46,737 bases of DNA, from contig JAWSUF010000007.1 in NCBI GenBank assembly GCA_033549365.1, positions 83,154-129,890 of the forward strand, read 5' to 3'. The translations under genes were made by a program, and so were the position numbers. The notes beneath the pieces were generated by a model. It saw only the letters and a program-made list of their open reading frames with translations, ran no database searches and was not told the origin of the DNA. Of the stretch, positions 32,075 to 39,827 are shown piece after piece. Numbering within the stretch: the stretch's first letter is position 1; each line of letters begins with the position of its first letter. This DNA is from Acidobacteriota bacterium (lineage in GTDB: Bacteria > Acidobacteriota > Aminicenantia > Aminicenantales > Saccharicenantaceae).

Positions 32075-32857
32075 ATGAATCAAGAAGCTCAACCCGTCGC
32101 CGCACCCCCGGCGAAAAAAGGCATGAGTTCAGGCGCCAAGATCGCCATCGGCTGCGGAGTCGTGGCTCTGATCGCCGTTTTGGTCCTCGTCATCGGTCTT
32201 GTCACCGGCGGCGCCTTCCTGTTCAAGAAGGCCAAGGAAGCCGGATTCGATCCCGAACTGGCCAGAAGAAATCCGGGACTTGCGGCCGCCAAAATGGTCG
32301 TCGCCGCCAATCCCGAACTCGAACTCAAGGGCGTCGACGAAAAAGAGGGCACCCTGACCATCCGCAACAAGGAAACCGGAGAGACCGTCACGGTCAATTT
32401 CAAGGATATCGAACAGGGCAAGCTGTCGTTCAAGACGGACGAAGGCGAACTGACCTTCAGCGGCGATGAGTCCGGCGCCCAGGTGCAACTCCGCGACGAA
32501 TCAGGAGAAACCCAGGTCATGGATTTCGGCGGAACGGCCGATGACTCAAGAATTCCCGAGTGGATCCCCCGCTATCCGGGAAAAATGAACGTCACGTTCA
32601 CCATGAGTGAGAGCGGAGAACAGGCCGGACAGTTTACCATTGAAATGACGGGCGCTCTTGAAGACGCCCGCGACTTCTACGTCTCCGAACTCGAAGGGCA
32701 GGGATTCTCCGTTGAAGTCTCCTCCATGACTTTTGGAGAAACCCGGATGTTCAGTGTCACCGCCACCAGCGAAGACGCGAGTCGCGTTTTGACGGTGACC
32801 ATTCAGGACATGGAGGGGAAGAAGACCATCATCAACAATTATCGAGTCAAGGAATAG
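32075..32857 (+). CDS. Membrane-anchored protein of unknown function
   Basis: The 260-residue protein has a short proline/alanine-rich cytoplasmic N-terminus, one membrane helix (about 24-47, IAIGCGVVALIAVLVLVIGLV) and a beta-rich extracytoplasmic part. Within that part, residues about 85-135 contain ELKGVDEKEGTLTIRNKETGE and related strands, and the C-terminal half (about 155-258) begins IPEWIPRYPG. I recognise no catalytic motif. The IPEWIPRYPG pattern occurs in several small anchored proteins from related bacteria, as far as I recall, but without known function. The start has a strong AAGGAGG site. OsmC follows two bases after the stop. Confidence 0.65.
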   Translation: MNQEAQPVAAPPAKKGMSSGAKIAIGCGVVALIAVLVLVIGLVTGGAFLFKKAKEAGFDPELARRNPGLAAAKMVVAANPELELKGVDEKEGTLTIRNKETGETVTVNFKDIEQGKLSFKTDEGELTFSGDESGAQVQLRDESGETQVMDFGGTADDSRIPEWIPRYPGKMNVTFTMSESGEQAGQFTIEMTGALEDARDFYVSELEGQGFSVEVSSMTFGETRMFSVTATSEDASRVLTVTIQDMEGKKTIINNYRVKE

Positions 32858-32859
32858 CC

Positions 32860-33288
32860 GTGTCCGTCCGAAACGCCGAAGCCGTCTGGGAAGGCGGCCT
32901 GCGCGACGGCCGCGGAAAGCTGAAACTCGGGAGCGGGGCCTTCGAAGGCCCCTACACCTATCAATCCCGGTTCGAGGAGGAGGCGGGCACCAATCCCGAA
33001 GAGCTGATCGGGGCCGCCCTGGCCGGGTGTTTTTCGATGTTTCTAAGCGCCGTCCTGGGCAAAGCGGGGTTCGCGCCCCGGACCATCCGGACCTCGGCCA
33101 AAGTTCATCTGGAAACCGTCGGAGGCGGCCCCGCCGTCACCAAAATCGAGCTCGACACCCGGGCGGATATCCCCGGAATCGACGAGACGACCTTTCTGGA
33201 AAAAGCCCAGGCGGCGAAGGCGGGTTGTCCGGTTTCGCGATCTCTCACCGGGACGGAAATCGTTCTGACGGCCCGCCTCGAAAGCTGA
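32860..33288 (+). CDS. osmC: OsmC family peroxide reductase
   Basis: The 142-residue protein has both redox cysteines of the family: C57 in ALAGCFSM and C123 in AGCPVSR, with the N-terminal glutamate/arginine-rich beta sheet around YTYQSRFEE. OsmC proteins reduce organic hydroperoxides using thiol reductants and would suit protection of oxygen-sensitive enzymes such as PorGDAB. The GTG start is two bases after the preceding stop, so translation is coupled. The FEEEAGTNPEELIGAALAGC stretch is typical of OsmC rather than Ohr. Confidence 0.92.
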   Translation: MSVRNAEAVWEGGLRDGRGKLKLGSGAFEGPYTYQSRFEEEAGTNPEELIGAALAGCFSMFLSAVLGKAGFAPRTIRTSAKVHLETVGGGPAVTKIELDTRADIPGIDETTFLEKAQAAKAGCPVSRSLTGTEIVLTARLES

Positions 33289-33374
33289 ATCATCCGCGGC
33301 CTCCGGCCTGAATTCCCGTCCGGTCTCCATCGAGGCCGGCCGGAACGCAAATCCGTGCGTTGAGGAGGAGAACG

Positions 33375-36300
33375 ATGGGAATGCACGTCCCCCGCAAAAT
33401 GCGTTTATTCACCGGAGGAGCGGCCGTTTTCGCCGCCGTTCTGCTCTTTGCCGCACCCGCAAAAATCCGGGACGTTCCTTTCGGAACGGGCGACTGGGAT
33501 CCCGAATCCGGGCTGGGCAACCATCGGGCGGTCGTCCGCGTCCGGGAAAAAGCCGACGCCGTCCGCGTCCGCATTCCCTGGCGCCGTCCCGATCCTCATC
33601 CCGAACGCAAAGGCCTCATCGTCGTCGAGGGCACCACCGGATCGCGGATCGCCAACGTCTTCGGCCTCGATGTCAACAGGGAGTTCGGCGACATCGTCTT
33701 CGAGGCGCCCACCGCGAAGGCCGAATACTTCGTGTATTACATGCCCTATCAATCCGAGGGTCGAGTCAATTACCCTACAGTCAAATACCTCGAACCCGGC
33801 ACCGGAACAGATCCCGCCTGGCTGGCCCGAAACGGCCTCGGCTGGGCACAGCCCGGTGAGATCGGCGATGACGTCTTCCCATGGGCAGAAGCTGTTGAAA
33901 TCCAATCCGTGGATGCGTTCAACAGTTTCGATCCGATGGAAACGATCGCCACGTCCGCCGAAAAAGCCGCGATCCTGGCCGCGCATTCCGAGGCGGCCTA
34001 TCTTGTTTTTCCCGAAGACCGGCGCTTCCCCATCCGCATGACGGACGACATTCCCATGCGCTGGGCGGCCCGGGGTCCCGGCGGCCGCTTTCAAGGAGAG
34101 GCGGCCCGCGGCGAATACTACACGTTCCAACTGGGCGTTTGGGCCGCCCGTCGGGACATCGGAACCATCGATGTCGCATTTTCGGATTTCCGGCCGAAAA
34201 GCGGAGAAACGGCCGCCGGTCAGGCCGGGTCTGCGGCCGTGATTCCGGCCGCATCGGCCACTTGTTTCAATACGAAAGGCGTCAACTGGGATGGCCGGGA
34301 TTTCCGGAAAGATGTCCGGGTGGACCGGGGCCGCGTCCAGGCGCTCTGGTGCGGTCTTCCCATCCCTCTTGATGCCGCACCGGGAGTCTATGAGGGAACG
34401 GTCACGATCGCCGCGGAGGGTGCGCCTCGAACCGAAATTCCCGTGGAAATCCATGTCACCGGCGAAACCCTTCCCGATGCGGGCGACAGCGAACCCTGGC
34501 GCCATTCCCGGCTCCGCTGGTTGAATTCCCGAATTGCTTTCGACGACGGCATTGTTCCTCCCTTCACTCCGGTTGAAGTCCGCGGCCGGACGGTTCGCAT
34601 TCTCGGCCGCAGCCTGGTCGTCGGGGACACGGGATTTCCCGAAAAGATCCAAAGTTATTTCACCCCGGAAGTCACCGGCATCGGCCGAACGGCGAGAGAA
34701 CTGATCGCCTCGCCCGTTGAACTCATCGTCAGAGATTCGATCGGACTGCCCCTGCCGTGGAAAACCGGCCGCGTCCGCATCACCGGAAAACCTCCGGGCG
34801 CGGCGGTCTGGCAGGCGGTGAACCGGGTCGGCGATCTCGAGATCTCGGTCGAGGCTCACCTTGAATTCGACGGTTTGGTCTCTTACCGCGTCGCCGTCCG
34901 GGCCGACCGCGAAGTCACCGTGGACGACATCCGCCTCGAAATCCCCCTGTCCCGTGATGCCGCCCGATACATGATGGGTCTGGGTCACAAGGGCGGCTTC
35001 ATGCCCCGCACGTTCTCATGGACCTGGGATCAGAGCAAAAATCAGGACGCCCTCTGGGTCGGCGACGTCAACGCCGGCGTTCAGATTCAGCTCCGGGCCG
35101 AGAATTACCGGCGACCGCTGAACACCAATTTCTATCTCTCCCAACCTCTCAATCTCCCCCCATCCTGGTGGAACGAGGGCAAAGGCTGGGTGGCGGTGCG
35201 GCAGACGAGCGCAACGACGGTCGTCTGCGCCGCCTCATCCGGGCGGCGGACCTTGAACGCCGGCGAGACCCTTCATTTCGATTTCAATCTGCTTCTGACC
35301 CCGTTCAAACCTCTGGACACCGAAGGCCAATGGAAAACCCGGTATTACCATGCCTTCAAAACCCTGGACGAAGTGGCGGAAACCGGCGCCAACACGATCA
35401 ATGTCCATCACGCCAATGCCGTCAATCCCTACATCAACTATCCGTTCCTGCGAACCGCAGAGATGAAAGCCTATATCGACGAGGCCCACACACGGGGATT
35501 CAAGGTCAAAATCTACAACACCATCCGCGAGCTTTCGAACCGGGCGCCGGAACTCTTCGCCCTCCGCAGCCTGGGTCATGAGATTTTCTCGCCGGGTCCC
35601 GGGGGCGGGTATTCATGGCTTCAGGAACACCTCCGCAGCGACTATATCGCCGCCTGGTTCGTTCCCGATCTCAAGGACGCGGCCGTCATCAACAGCGGCA
35701 TGTCGCGTTGGCACAACTACTACCTCGAAGGGCTCGACTGGCTGACCAAAAACATCGGCATCGACGGCCTTTATATCGACGACCTGGCCTTCGACCGCAC
35801 GACCATGAAGCGGGCCCGGAAAATCCTGGCCCGAAACCGCCCCGGATCGCTCATCGACCTTCACTCCGCCAATCAATACAATGAGCGGGACGGGTTCGCC
35901 TCGAGCGCCAACCTCTACATGGAACATTTTCCGTTTATCGACCGGCTCTGGTTCGGCGAGTATTTCGACTACGGATCCTCTCCCGATTACTGGATGGTCG
36001 AGCTTTCCGGAATTCCCTTCGGCCTCATGGGGGAAATGCTCCAGGACGGGGGCAACCCCTGGCGCGGCATGATCTACGGCATGACCAGCCGGCTGCCTTG
36101 GGCCGGCGATCCGCGGCCGATGTGGAAAGTCTGGGACGACTTCGGAATCCAGGGCTCGGAGATGATCGGCTACTGGTCGCCCCAATGCCCGGTCCGGACG
36201 GACCACCCGGCCGTTCCGGCCACGGTCTATCTGAAAAAGGGCCGGGCGCTCGTCGCCTTGGCCGGCTGGGCGGACGAACCCCTGACCTGCCCCCTGACCG

Positions 36301-36455
36301 TGGACTGGAAGCGCCTCGGCATCAACCCGGCCGCGGCCGTTTTCCGCTCGCCGGCGATCGAGGGTTTTCAGGAAGAGGCCGAGTTCGGGACACTTGAGGG
36401 CATCCCGCTCGAACCCGGCAAAGGGCGGCTTCTCATCATCGAGGCGAAGAGATAG
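33375..36455 (+). CDS. Large secreted protein resembling DUF6067/GH123-type glycoside hydrolases
   Basis: The 1026-residue protein has an N-terminal signal (about 8-27), beta-rich domains over roughly 60-640, and a C-terminal (beta/alpha)8-like domain from about 650 to 960. In that last domain, GIDGLYIDDLAFDR near residues 795-808 and LIDLHSANQYNERDG soon after resemble the catalytic strands of glycoside hydrolases. A small beta domain closes the protein. I recall such proteins being labelled DUF6067 or glycoside hydrolase domain protein; the substrate is unknown. The ATG at 33375 is chosen for its GAGGAGG site. Its TAG at 36453 is part of a TAGAAT box used by the next gene. No sugar-uptake genes are adjacent. 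Confidence 0.7.
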   Translation: MGMHVPRKMRLFTGGAAVFAAVLLFAAPAKIRDVPFGTGDWDPESGLGNHRAVVRVREKADAVRVRIPWRRPDPHPERKGLIVVEGTTGSRIANVFGLDVNREFGDIVFEAPTAKAEYFVYYMPYQSEGRVNYPTVKYLEPGTGTDPAWLARNGLGWAQPGEIGDDVFPWAEAVEIQSVDAFNSFDPMETIATSAEKAAILAAHSEAAYLVFPEDRRFPIRMTDDIPMRWAARGPGGRFQGEAARGEYYTFQLGVWAARRDIGTIDVAFSDFRPKSGETAAGQAGSAAVIPAASATCFNTKGVNWDGRDFRKDVRVDRGRVQALWCGLPIPLDAAPGVYEGTVTIAAEGAPRTEIPVEIHVTGETLPDAGDSEPWRHSRLRWLNSRIAFDDGIVPPFTPVEVRGRTVRILGRSLVVGDTGFPEKIQSYFTPEVTGIGRTARELIASPVELIVRDSIGLPLPWKTGRVRITGKPPGAAVWQAVNRVGDLEISVEAHLEFDGLVSYRVAVRADREVTVDDIRLEIPLSRDAARYMMGLGHKGGFMPRTFSWTWDQSKNQDALWVGDVNAGVQIQLRAENYRRPLNTNFYLSQPLNLPPSWWNEGKGWVAVRQTSATTVVCAASSGRRTLNAGETLHFDFNLLLTPFKPLDTEGQWKTRYYHAFKTLDEVAETGANTINVHHANAVNPYINYPFLRTAEMKAYIDEAHTRGFKVKIYNTIRELSNRAPELFALRSLGHEIFSPGPGGGYSWLQEHLRSDYIAAWFVPDLKDAAVINSGMSRWHNYYLEGLDWLTKNIGIDGLYIDDLAFDRTTMKRARKILARNRPGSLIDLHSANQYNERDGFASSANLYMEHFPFIDRLWFGEYFDYGSSPDYWMVELSGIPFGLMGEMLQDGGNPWRGMIYGMTSRLPWAGDPRPMWKVWDDFGIQGSEMIGYWSPQCPVRTDHPAVPATVYLKKGRALVALAGWADEPLTCPLTVDWKRLGINPAAAVFRSPAIEGFQEEAEFGTLEGIPLEPGKGRLLIIEAKR

Positions 36456-36467
36456 AATCGCGATCCC

Positions 36468-37178
36468 ATGCCTTCAGCCATGAATCCCTGGATCGTCCTG
36501 GCCGCCGTCATCGGTCCGGCCGTTTTCTGGATCGGCTATTTTTACTTCAAGGACCGGCGGCGGCCGGAGCCCATCGCCCATCTTTTCGAGGCCTTCGGAT
36601 TGGGTTTTCTTGCGGCGTTTTTCTGCTTTCTGGCCTACGGTCTCCTGCCCCGGATCGGAATTCCGGGCAGTTTCCATGCCGTCGTTGCAGCGGGCGATCC
36701 CCTGACTCTTTTACTCTATTCCGTGGGCATTGTGGGTCTTCTGGAGGAAACGTTCAAGTTCATTCCCTTCGCCCTGGTCATTCTCCGGCTTCGGGCGTTC
36801 GACGAAAAAATCGACGGTGTCATCTACGCTTCGGCCATCGCCGTCGGCTTCGCCAGTTTCGAAAACATCGGCTATCTTCCCTTTATGAAAGGCTGGGAGC
36901 TCGTCGGGAGAGCCATTGCTTCTCCCCTGACCCACACGATTTTCGCCTCCATCTGGGGATACATGGTCGGCGTGGCCAAGATCAAGGGAAAACCCCTGGC
37001 CGGACCGGCCGCGGCGGGCGTTGCCCTTTCGGCGATTGTTCACGGCCTGTTCAATTTTCTGACGATATCGCCTTCCCTGCGCGGATTGTCCGCGCTTCTC
37101 ATCCTGGTCATCTGGATCTGGGTCATCCGGCTTCTCGAAAAGGAGGGCCGGCGGGCCTCCCGCGATGCCGCCGCTTAG
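36468..37178 (+). CDS. prsW: PrsW family membrane protease
   Basis: The 236-residue protein has about seven membrane helices and the PrsW motifs: LLEETFKFIPF (two glutamates near residues 91-94), FASFENIGYL, a histidine in SPLTHTIFASIWGY and another in SAIVHGLFNF. PrsW is a glutamic-type intramembrane protease known for site-1 cleavage of an anti-sigma factor in Bacillus. Here the target is unknown and no anti-sigma gene is adjacent. A TAGAAT box at 36453-36458, overlapping the previous stop codon, lies ten bases before the ATG. It converges with the LOG gene, leaving only three bases between the two stops. Confidence 0.88.
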   Translation: MPSAMNPWIVLAAVIGPAVFWIGYFYFKDRRRPEPIAHLFEAFGLGFLAAFFCFLAYGLLPRIGIPGSFHAVVAAGDPLTLLLYSVGIVGLLEETFKFIPFALVILRLRAFDEKIDGVIYASAIAVGFASFENIGYLPFMKGWELVGRAIASPLTHTIFASIWGYMVGVAKIKGKPLAGPAAAGVALSAIVHGLFNFLTISPSLRGLSALLILVIWIWVIRLLEKEGRRASRDAAA

Positions 37179-37181
37179 CTT

Positions 37182-38048
37182 TCAGATCCGCGGACCTTCC
37201 GGGATCGTTCTCTCGTAATAGCTGAAGATCATCTCCCAAGCTTCCTCGGGTGTTTCCGCGTAGTGAAACAGGGCGATATCCTCGGAGGCGATGACGCCCT
37301 CATCGACGAGAGCGTGGAAATTCACGATGCGCTCCCAGAAGCAGCGGTTGAAGAGGATGATGGGGATGGCCGGCATCTTGCGCGTCTGAATGAGGGTCAA
37401 CGTTTCGAAGAGTTCGTCCAGGGTGCCGAATCCTCCGGGAAAGGCCACCATGGCCCGCGCCCTCAGGAGAAAGTGCATCTTGCGGATGGCGAAATAATGG
37501 AAATTGAAGCACAGCTCAGGGGTGATGTAGGCATTGGGCGCCTGTTCATGCGGCAGGGTGATATTGAGTCCGATGCTCTTGGCGCCTGCCTCCCAGGCGC
37601 CGCGGTTTCCGGCTTCCATGATGCCCGGACCGCCGCCGGTCACCACCACGAATTCCCGAAAGCCTTTGCCCTCCGGAAGCTGACCGGCTTCGGAAGCGAT
37701 TCGGGAAAAGGCGCGGGCAGCCTCATAATACTGGGCATGCTCAAGACTTTTTGCGGCCCGTTCCACGGCGCGGCGGGCGGCGCGGTCGTCCGGATTGCGG
37801 GCCAGATCTTCCTTCTCCGCATCCCATTTCGCCCGGGCGGTTTCGAGATCCGAACACCGGGCGCTTCCGAACACGACAATCGTCGAGACGATATGCTGTT
37901 CGTTCTGCAGCAACTCGGGCTTGAGAAGTTCGAGCTGCAGCCGCACGGGGCGCAGGTCGTCCCGGTTTAAGAAATCAACGTCCTTGTAGGCCTTGATGTA
38001 GGCCGGAGCGCGAAGAAGATCCTCGACTTTGGGGATAGGGTTTTTCAT
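37182..38048 (-). CDS. LOG family protein (nucleotide 5'-monophosphate phosphoribohydrolase-like)
   Basis: The 288-residue protein has the Rossmann-fold lysine decarboxylase-like/LOG motifs GGGPGIMEAGNRGAWEAGA and PGGFGTLDELFE. The latter holds the conserved glutamate of the PGGxGTxxE signature. LOG enzymes split nucleoside 5'-monophosphates into base and ribose 5-phosphate; in bacteria the true substrate is often unclear. An extra N-terminal region of about 110 residues, including a charged helical stretch (about 60-105), distinguishes it from the short plant-like LOG proteins. Its ATG has a GAAGGAG site and lies 27 bases downstream of tRNA-Ala, so the tRNA promoter may also serve it. Confidence 0.85.
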   Translation of the reverse strand: MKNPIPKVEDLLRAPAYIKAYKDVDFLNRDDLRPVRLQLELLKPELLQNEQHIVSTIVVFGSARCSDLETARAKWDAEKEDLARNPDDRAARRAVERAAKSLEHAQYYEAARAFSRIASEAGQLPEGKGFREFVVVTGGGPGIMEAGNRGAWEAGAKSIGLNITLPHEQAPNAYITPELCFNFHYFAIRKMHFLLRARAMVAFPGGFGTLDELFETLTLIQTRKMPAIPIILFNRCFWERIVNFHALVDEGVIASEDIALFHYAETPEEAWEMIFSYYERTIPEGPRI

Positions 38049-38075
38049 TCGGATTCTCCTTCCCGGGAGATGGGG

Positions 38076-38151
38076 TGGTGGAGCTGATGGGACTTGAACC
38101 CACGACCTCTTGACTGCCAGTCAAGCGCTCTCCCAGCTGAGCTACAGCCCC
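38076..38151 (-). tRNA. tRNA-Ala (anticodon GGC)
   Basis: The minus strand folds as a complete 76-nt tRNA. Acceptor GGGGCTG pairs with CAGCTCC (one G-U), D stem GCTC/GAGC, anticodon stem CTTGA/TCAAG around CTGGCAG, T arm GTGGG-TTCAAGT-CCCAT. The anticodon GGC reads GCC (alanine). Discriminator A and an encoded CCA (38078-38076) are present. Confidence 0.95.
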
Positions 38152-38168
38152 GTTCCCGAAGTTCTCCA

Positions 38169-38197
38169 AGTTTACAGAATCCGGGTTTCCCCGTCAA
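38169..38197 (-). promoter_or_regulatory. sigma-70-type promoter of tRNA-Ala
   Basis: On the minus strand TTGACG (38197-38192) and TAAACT (38174-38169) are 17 bases apart, giving a start near 38162, about 11 bases before the mature tRNA. It is back-to-back with the rbsK -10 box at 38209-38214. Confidence 0.7.
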
Positions 38198-38208
38198 GCG
38201 AAATCACC

Positions 38209-38214
38209 TATAAT
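38209..38214 (+). promoter_or_regulatory. -10 box of the rbsK promoter
   Basis: A perfect TATAAT lies 16 bases before the rbsK ATG, with GGAG (38222-38225) in the short leader. No clear -35 lies at the expected distance; the region is shared with the divergent tRNA-Ala promoter, so an activator or an extended -10 may compensate. Confidence 0.5.
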
Positions 38215-38230
38215 CAATGCCGGAGCCGAA

Positions 38231-39181
38231 ATGAAAAACATCCGGAGACCGCGAATCGTGGTCGCGGGAAGCGCCAATACGGACATGATCGTCCATGTTC
38301 CCCACATCCCAAAGCCGGGCGAAACCGTGCTCGGATCGGAATTCCGGACGGCGGCCGGAGGCAAGGGCGCGAACCAGGCTGTGGCCGCGGCCCGGGCCGC
38401 GGGCGGCGGTTGCGAGGTCGTCTTTATCGGCCGCGTCGGTGACGACGCTTTCGGGAAAAACGCTCTCAAGGGACTGGCCCGGGAAAACATCCGGACCGAT
38501 TTCCTGACAACGGATGAAAACTCGCCCTCCGGCGTCGCCTTGATCGCGGTCGACGGCAAGGGCGAGAATGCCATCGCCGTCGCTTCCGGCGCAAACGCCG
38601 CAATCTCCGCATCCGATATGGAACGCGCGTCGGATATCATCGCAGAGTCCTCGCTCCTTCTCGTTCAGCTCGAAATCCCCCTCCCCGCCGTCGTCCGCGC
38701 CGCGGAGATTGCCGCCGCAAACGGCGTGCCCGTCATGCTCAATCCGGCGCCCGTTCCGCCGGCCGGGATCGGAGACGATCTCCTCCGGAATATCGCCTGG
38801 CTGACGCCGAACGAGACGGAAGCGGAGACCCTATCAGGAATCCGGTTCGGCGCTCAGAGTGAATCCGATGCGGCGGCGGATGCGCTTCTGGATCGGGGCG
38901 TGGATGCCGTACTTATAACCTTGGGCGCCGGCGGTGTCTTCGCCGCATCCGGAAAGGAGCGGTTCCATTTCCCGGCCTTTCCCGTTCAGGCGGTGGACAC
39001 GACCGCGGCGGGCGATGTCTTCAACGGCGCGCTGGCCGTCGCCCTCGTCGAAGGAAAAACCCTCCACGAGGCGGTACGCTTTGCAAGCGCCGCAGCCGCC
39101 CTGTCCGTGACCCGTCCGGGCGCCCAGCCCTCCATCCCCGGTCGCGCCGAAATCAACGATTTTCTCGCCGGACATCGTTGA
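38231..39181 (+). CDS. rbsK: Ribokinase (PfkB family sugar kinase)
   Basis: The 316-residue kinase has the PfkB signature near the N-terminus (GGKGANQAVAAARAAG, about 43-58) and the C-terminal ATP/catalytic motif VDTTAAGDVFNGAL with the base D262. Ribokinase phosphorylates ribose at O5, feeding it to the pentose phosphate pathway. No ribose transporter is adjacent. The last 35 codons, including the stop, are duplicated at 44091-44195, beyond the downstream sigma-54 operon, so the gene end may have been rebuilt by recombination. The reading frame is intact and the C-terminus looks normal for the family. Confidence 0.88.
   Translation: MKNIRRPRIVVAGSANTDMIVHVPHIPKPGETVLGSEFRTAAGGKGANQAVAAARAAGGGCEVVFIGRVGDDAFGKNALKGLARENIRTDFLTTDENSPSGVALIAVDGKGENAIAVASGANAAISASDMERASDIIAESSLLLVQLEIPLPAVVRAAEIAAANGVPVMLNPAPVPPAGIGDDLLRNIAWLTPNETEAETLSGIRFGAQSESDAAADALLDRGVDAVLITLGAGGVFAASGKERFHFPAFPVQAVDTTAAGDVFNGALAVALVEGKTLHEAVRFASAAAALSVTRPGAQPSIPGRAEINDFLAGHR
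39077..39181 (+). repeat. Left copy of 105-bp direct repeat (rbsK 3' end)
   Basis: This segment matches 44091-44195 at 99 of 105 positions, exactly 5014 bases away. Five of the six differences are synonymous third-position changes and one changes glycine to glutamate. Weaker similarity continues about 15 bases past the stop codon. The two copies bracket the five-gene sigma-54 operon as flanking direct repeats do around an inserted island. Confidence 0.9.
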
Positions 39182-39215
39182 GTCGCCGGCATCCTTATGC
39201 AAATCATAAAAATTC

Positions 39216-39249
39216 CGACAATTTTGTCGACCTATCAACAAGCTTGTCG
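39216..39249 (+). promoter_or_regulatory. Tandem palindromic activator-binding sites
   Basis: Two near-identical palindromes, CGACAATTTTGTCG (39216-39229) and CAACAAGCTTGTCG (39236-39249), share the form CRACAA-N2-TTGTCG. Their centres are exactly 20 bases apart, two helical turns. They lie about 85-105 bases upstream of the predicted sigma-54 start, the usual place for enhancer-binding protein sites. The operon's own response regulator is the likely ligand. Confidence 0.7.
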
Positions 39250-39272
39250 GCCTTATCACATTTCAAGAAACA

Positions 39273-39285
39273 CAAGGCATTGATT
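39273..39285 (-). promoter_or_regulatory. IHF-type binding site between enhancer and promoter
   Basis: The minus strand reads AATCAATGCCTTG, a full match to the IHF consensus WATCAANNNNTTR. It lies midway between the tandem activator sites and the -24/-12 promoter, where DNA bending is needed at sigma-54 promoters. Whether this organism has IHF is unknown. Confidence 0.55.
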
Positions 39286-39302
39286 TTATTTACTTTATGA
39301 TT

Positions 39303-39318
39303 TGGCACGCAACTTGCT
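39303..39318 (+). promoter_or_regulatory. sigma-54 (-24/-12) promoter
   Basis: TGGCACGCAACTTGCT fits the consensus TGGCACR-N4-TTGCW at every defined position, with the GG and GC dinucleotides at 39304 and 39316, the required 12-base step. Transcription should start near 39329, leaving a 30-base leader with AAAGGAGG (39345-39352) before the ATG at 39359. It is the only convincing sigma-54 promoter I find in the window. Confidence 0.88.
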
Positions 39319-39358
39319 TTAAATTGGGTCTCGAGATTAGAATGAAAGGAGGCTCAAC

Positions 39359-39757
39359 ATGAGCGCAAAACACATCGCGGCCATCGCCGGACTTCTCCTG
39401 ATTCTGGGAGCGGGTTGGGCGCAGGCCGGAGAACAGACCAAGGCTCAGTCCAGGCATCAGGTTCGGAACATGTTCATTGACCAGAACGGCGACGGGATCA
39501 ACGACTTCATTCGGGACCATGACAATGACGGCATCCCGAACTGCCAGGATCCGGACTGGAACCGGCCCGAGGACGGAACCGGTTATCAAAACCGGCACAT
39601 GAAAGGTTCCGCAAACCAGTTCGGAAACAGAAAGGGTTTCCAGGGTAGCAGACAATGGAACAATTCTTCCTTCCGAAACGGGCAGAACGGTCTCGGCGGC
39701 GGAATTTGTGACGGGACGGGACCCAAGGGAAACGGCCTGCGCAAGGGCCGGGGCTGA
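39359..39757 (+). CDS. Small secreted calcium-loop protein of the sigma-54 operon
   Basis: The 132-residue protein has a signal peptide cut after AQA near residue 23. Two adjacent aspartate-rich loops follow: DQNGDGIND (41-49) and DHDNDGIPNCQDPD (53-66). They resemble EF-hand or thrombospondin type 3 calcium-binding repeats. The rest is rich in asparagine, glycine, arginine and glutamine, and the C-terminus CDGTGPKGNGLRKGRG recalls the DGTGPxGxG motif of DUF5320 proteins. It should act in the periplasm or outside the cell, perhaps as a metal-binding sensor or shield. As first gene after the sigma-54 promoter with an AAAGGAGG site, it is probably made in the largest amount. No established family is certain. 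Confidence 0.75.
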   Translation: MSAKHIAAIAGLLLILGAGWAQAGEQTKAQSRHQVRNMFIDQNGDGINDFIRDHDNDGIPNCQDPDWNRPEDGTGYQNRHMKGSANQFGNRKGFQGSRQWNNSSFRNGQNGLGGGICDGTGPKGNGLRKGRG

Positions 39758-39782
39758 ATCGTCGACACCGGATCCGCGCCGC

Positions 39783-39808
39783 GAGAAAGGGGCCTCAACC
39801 CCTTTCTC
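39783..39808 (+). other. Intercistronic hairpin
   Basis: GAGAAAGGGG (39783-39792) and CCCCTTTCTC (39799-39808) form a perfect 10-bp stem with a CCTCAA loop. It lies between the small secreted protein and the barrel gene and has no U-tract. It probably protects or partly terminates the 3' end of the first gene's message. Confidence 0.6.
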
Positions 39809-39827
39809 ACGGCCCGCGGAGGGCAAG

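Noticed and set aside
38152-38230. tRNA gene as the attachment site of the sigma-54 island
   Set aside because: tRNA-Ala is close, but the direct repeats are in rbsK, and no tRNA 3'-end sequence recurs beyond the operon.
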